Source of the DNA: Deferribacteres bacterium
Lineage (GTDB): Bacteria > Nitrospirota > Thermodesulfovibrionia > UBA6902
Length of the DNA stretch: 5,650 bases
Direction: 5' to 3'
NCBI GenBank assembly: GCA_013152795.1
Contig: JAADFS010000115.1
Location: 1 to 5,650 of the forward strand
Part shown: positions 5,510 through 5,650 of the stretch, piece by piece
Layout of the letters: every line of letters starts with the position of its first letter
Numbering within the stretch: position 1 is the first letter of the stretch
Made by a program: the position numbers and the translations under genes
The notes under the pieces: model-generated
Database searches by the model: none
Seen by the model: the letters and a program-made list of their open reading frames with translations, nothing else
What the model was told of the DNA's origin: nothing

Positions 5510-5527
5510 AACCTTAATGTTGCATAA
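5510..5527 (+). repeat. Solo copy of the 18-bp repeat end seen at 978-1071
   Basis: AACCTTAATGTTGCATAA matches the right-hand inverted end at 1054-1071 in 17 of 18 positions, the difference being T for C. It begins 5 nt after the dsrH stop. No opposite-facing partner is found before the window ends at 5650. Confidence 0.7.
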
Positions 5528-5538
5528 ATGGCAGGAAA

Positions 5539-5569
5539 GTTGCGGGTTGCGAGTTACGGGTTGCGGGTT
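5539..5569 (+). repeat. Heptanucleotide tandem array, GTTGCGG type
   Basis: Four 7-bp units run head to tail: GTTGCGG, GTTGCGA, GTTACGG, GTTGCGG, then a partial GTT. Units differ by at most two bases. It lies in noncoding DNA downstream of dsrH. Confidence 0.85.
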
Positions 5570-5600
5570 CAACGGCTATAAGGCGATGGGATAATCGTAG

Positions 5601-5630
5601 AGGGTGCAGGGTGCAGTTGTCAGGGTGCAG
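5601..5630 (+). repeat. Second heptanucleotide tandem array, AGGGTGC type
   Basis: The units are AGGGTGC, AGGGTGC, a diverged AGTTGTC, AGGGTGC and a partial AG. It has the same 7-bp period as the array at 5539-5569 but a different unit. The rest of 5505-5650 holds no gene and no clear terminator for the dsr operon. Confidence 0.8.
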
Positions 5631-5650
5631 AATAAAGACCTGTTCCCCCT

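Overview
The window looks like chromosomal DNA of a Gram-negative, sulfur-metabolising anaerobe, most likely Nitrospirota (Thermodesulfovibrionia-like) or Desulfobacterota. This lineage call is inference from gene content: an outer-membrane TPR/beta-barrel protein, a PEP-CTERM exosortase substrate, a DsrEFH-type sulfur-relay set and an apparent selenocysteine codon. No marker gene is present to prove it. The code is standard bacterial, because several genes end at TGA and tryptophan is TGG.

Layout. 1-913 (-): 5' part of a secreted TPR plus beta-barrel protein that runs off the left edge. 914-1186: intergenic DNA holding an 88-bp element with perfect inverted ends (possible MITE), then a candidate promoter. 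1187-3277 (+): membrane-anchored spermidine-synthase-like protein with a C-terminal domain resembling an M28 peptidase or glutaminyl cyclase whose metal ligands are replaced. A perfect 16-bp bidirectional terminator (3263-3298) separates it from 3327-3875 (-), a small PEP-CTERM protein with a good sigma-70 promoter. 4101-5504 (+): four-gene cluster arsR-family regulator - dsrE - dsrF - dsrH, driven by one promoter overlapped by a near-perfect palindrome. 5505-5650: another copy of the 18-bp repeat end and two heptamer tandem arrays.

The main discovery candidate is dsrE. A conventional reading stops at residue 76 (TGA at 4670-4672). The same frame continues without another stop to 4873, and the resumed protein has the DsrE C-terminal half. 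The TGA falls where the first Cys of the DsrE-family CxxC motif should be, giving U-T-G-C. A 7-bp hairpin with a 6-nt loop starts 14 nt after the TGA, with its loop at the spacing of a bacterial SECIS. The simplest reading is a 143-residue selenoprotein DsrE (Sec77) in a DsrEFH sulfur-transfer complex. It appears to be controlled by a cysteine-containing ArsR-type repressor that could sense persulfide, thiol or metal.
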